NCBI GenBank assembly: GCA_934541205.1
Contig: CAKTDK010000035.1
Coordinates: forward strand, 1 to 13,632
Direction of reading: 5' to 3'
Origin: an uncultured Eubacteriales bacterium
GTDB taxonomy: Bacteria; Bacillota; Clostridia; Oscillospirales; RGIG7773
Length of the DNA: 13,632 bases
Every line of letters begins with the position of its first letter. Within the stretch, counting starts at the first letter, position 1. Below are positions 13,220-13,632 of the stretch, piece after piece. The position numbers and the translations under genes are program-made. Under the pieces are notes generated by a model. It was not told the DNA's origin. It searched no databases and saw only the letters and a program-made list of their open reading frames with translations.

Positions 13220-13632
13220 ATGTCTGATCTCACTGATATAATCAATAAAAATGACGAGGAGCTTGTTATATTGTCGAAAGCCGGTAATGAACAGGCCACT
13301 GATATTCTTTTCGATAGATATAAGCCTCTGATAAAATCAAAGATAAAAGCTTATTATCTTATAGGCGGAGACAAGGACGATATTTATCAGGAAGGATTGA
13401 TAGGCTTTTATAAAGCTTTAGTGGATTATGTCCCGGGTGAAGTTCCTTTTAGTTATTTTGCAAATTTATGTATTACCAGAAGAGTGCAGACGGCAGTTAA
13501 AACCGCTAACCGTAAAAAACATTCCCCGCTTAATGATTATCTTTCTATGGATGACGAGGATAGTAAAAAGTTGCTTGCGGCATCGGATATTTCCGATCCT
13601 CAGCAAATTTATGTAAGCGATGAGAATTACAG
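13220..13632 (+). CDS. sigH: RNA polymerase sigma factor SigH (Spo0H), 5' part
   Basis: An open frame of 137 codons runs off the window end, so the gene is partial (the full protein is usually about 210-220 residues). It starts MSDLTDIINKNDEELV at an ATG preceded by GAGGTG eight bases upstream. Sigma region 2 is clear: RYKPLIKSKIKAYYLIGGDKDDIYQEGLIGFYKAL, then SYFANLCITRRVQTAVKTANRKKHSPLN, closely matching Bacillus SigH (YFLIGADREDIVQEG, AELCITRQIITAIKTA). SigH directs transcription at the entry into sporulation and stationary phase. The -10-recognition region is intact; regions 3-4 lie outside the window. It follows a strong terminator and has its own promoter. Confidence 0.95.
   Translation, partial: MSDLTDIINKNDEELVILSKAGNEQATDILFDRYKPLIKSKIKAYYLIGGDKDDIYQEGLIGFYKALVDYVPGEVPFSYFANLCITRRVQTAVKTANRKKHSPLNDYLSMDDEDSKKLLAASDISDPQQIYVSDENY

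Overview
The window looks like chromosomal DNA of a low-G+C Gram-positive bacterium, most likely an anaerobic member of the class Clostridia. The grounds are HPr kinase, a SigH-type sporulation sigma factor, a zinc-cysteine AbrB-like protein, an S-layer-homology (SLH) surface protein, strong AGGAGG-type ribosome binding sites and many consensus sigma-A promoters. The genus cannot be fixed from the sequence.

Layout. On the minus strand, 82-1751 carries hprK and a PHP-family phosphoesterase, translationally coupled by an ATGA overlap, and 1910-2179 carries a small divergent AbrB-like zinc protein. A gene-free stretch of about 1.6 kb follows (2180-3807). It is rich in hairpins and repeats and holds the most unusual content: two related candidate small RNAs (2709-2801 and 3468-3552), each with its own promoter, plus a shortened, inverted third copy (2310-2372). 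Both full copies fold on paper into stem P1 and two arms, and they share the loop sequences CUGUUGA and UUCGUG and a bulged GCAG/CUGC stem. I do not recognise the family. rpmB (ribosomal protein L28) follows at 3808-3996.

Between the rpmB terminator and the end of the convergent copper ATPase gene lies a 48-bp tandem repeat array. The ATPase (4282-6750, minus) ends in a CopZ-like metallochaperone domain. That domain still has its own ribosome binding site and ATG, and it is joined to the ATPase across a run of seven A. Removing one A would restore two genes overlapping by ATGA. A small DUF6483-like protein (6919-7278, plus) faces a 1,336-residue secreted SLH protein (7466-11476, minus). The two are separated by a terminator hairpin whose loop contains a palindromic mobile-type repeat. 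The SLH protein joins three SLH motifs, a degenerate calcineurin-like phosphoesterase region, a helical-barrel glycosidase-like region and an ADP-ribosylglycohydrolase-like domain.

Divergent from it are an aspartate kinase gene (11753-13069, real start GTG) and, after a perfect terminator, the 5' part of sigH (13220 to the window end).

The genes do not form one pathway. The window joins several housekeeping units: carbon regulation, translation, copper homeostasis, amino-acid synthesis and sporulation control. The main points for follow-up are the small-RNA family, the copA-copZ junction and the SLH fusion protein.
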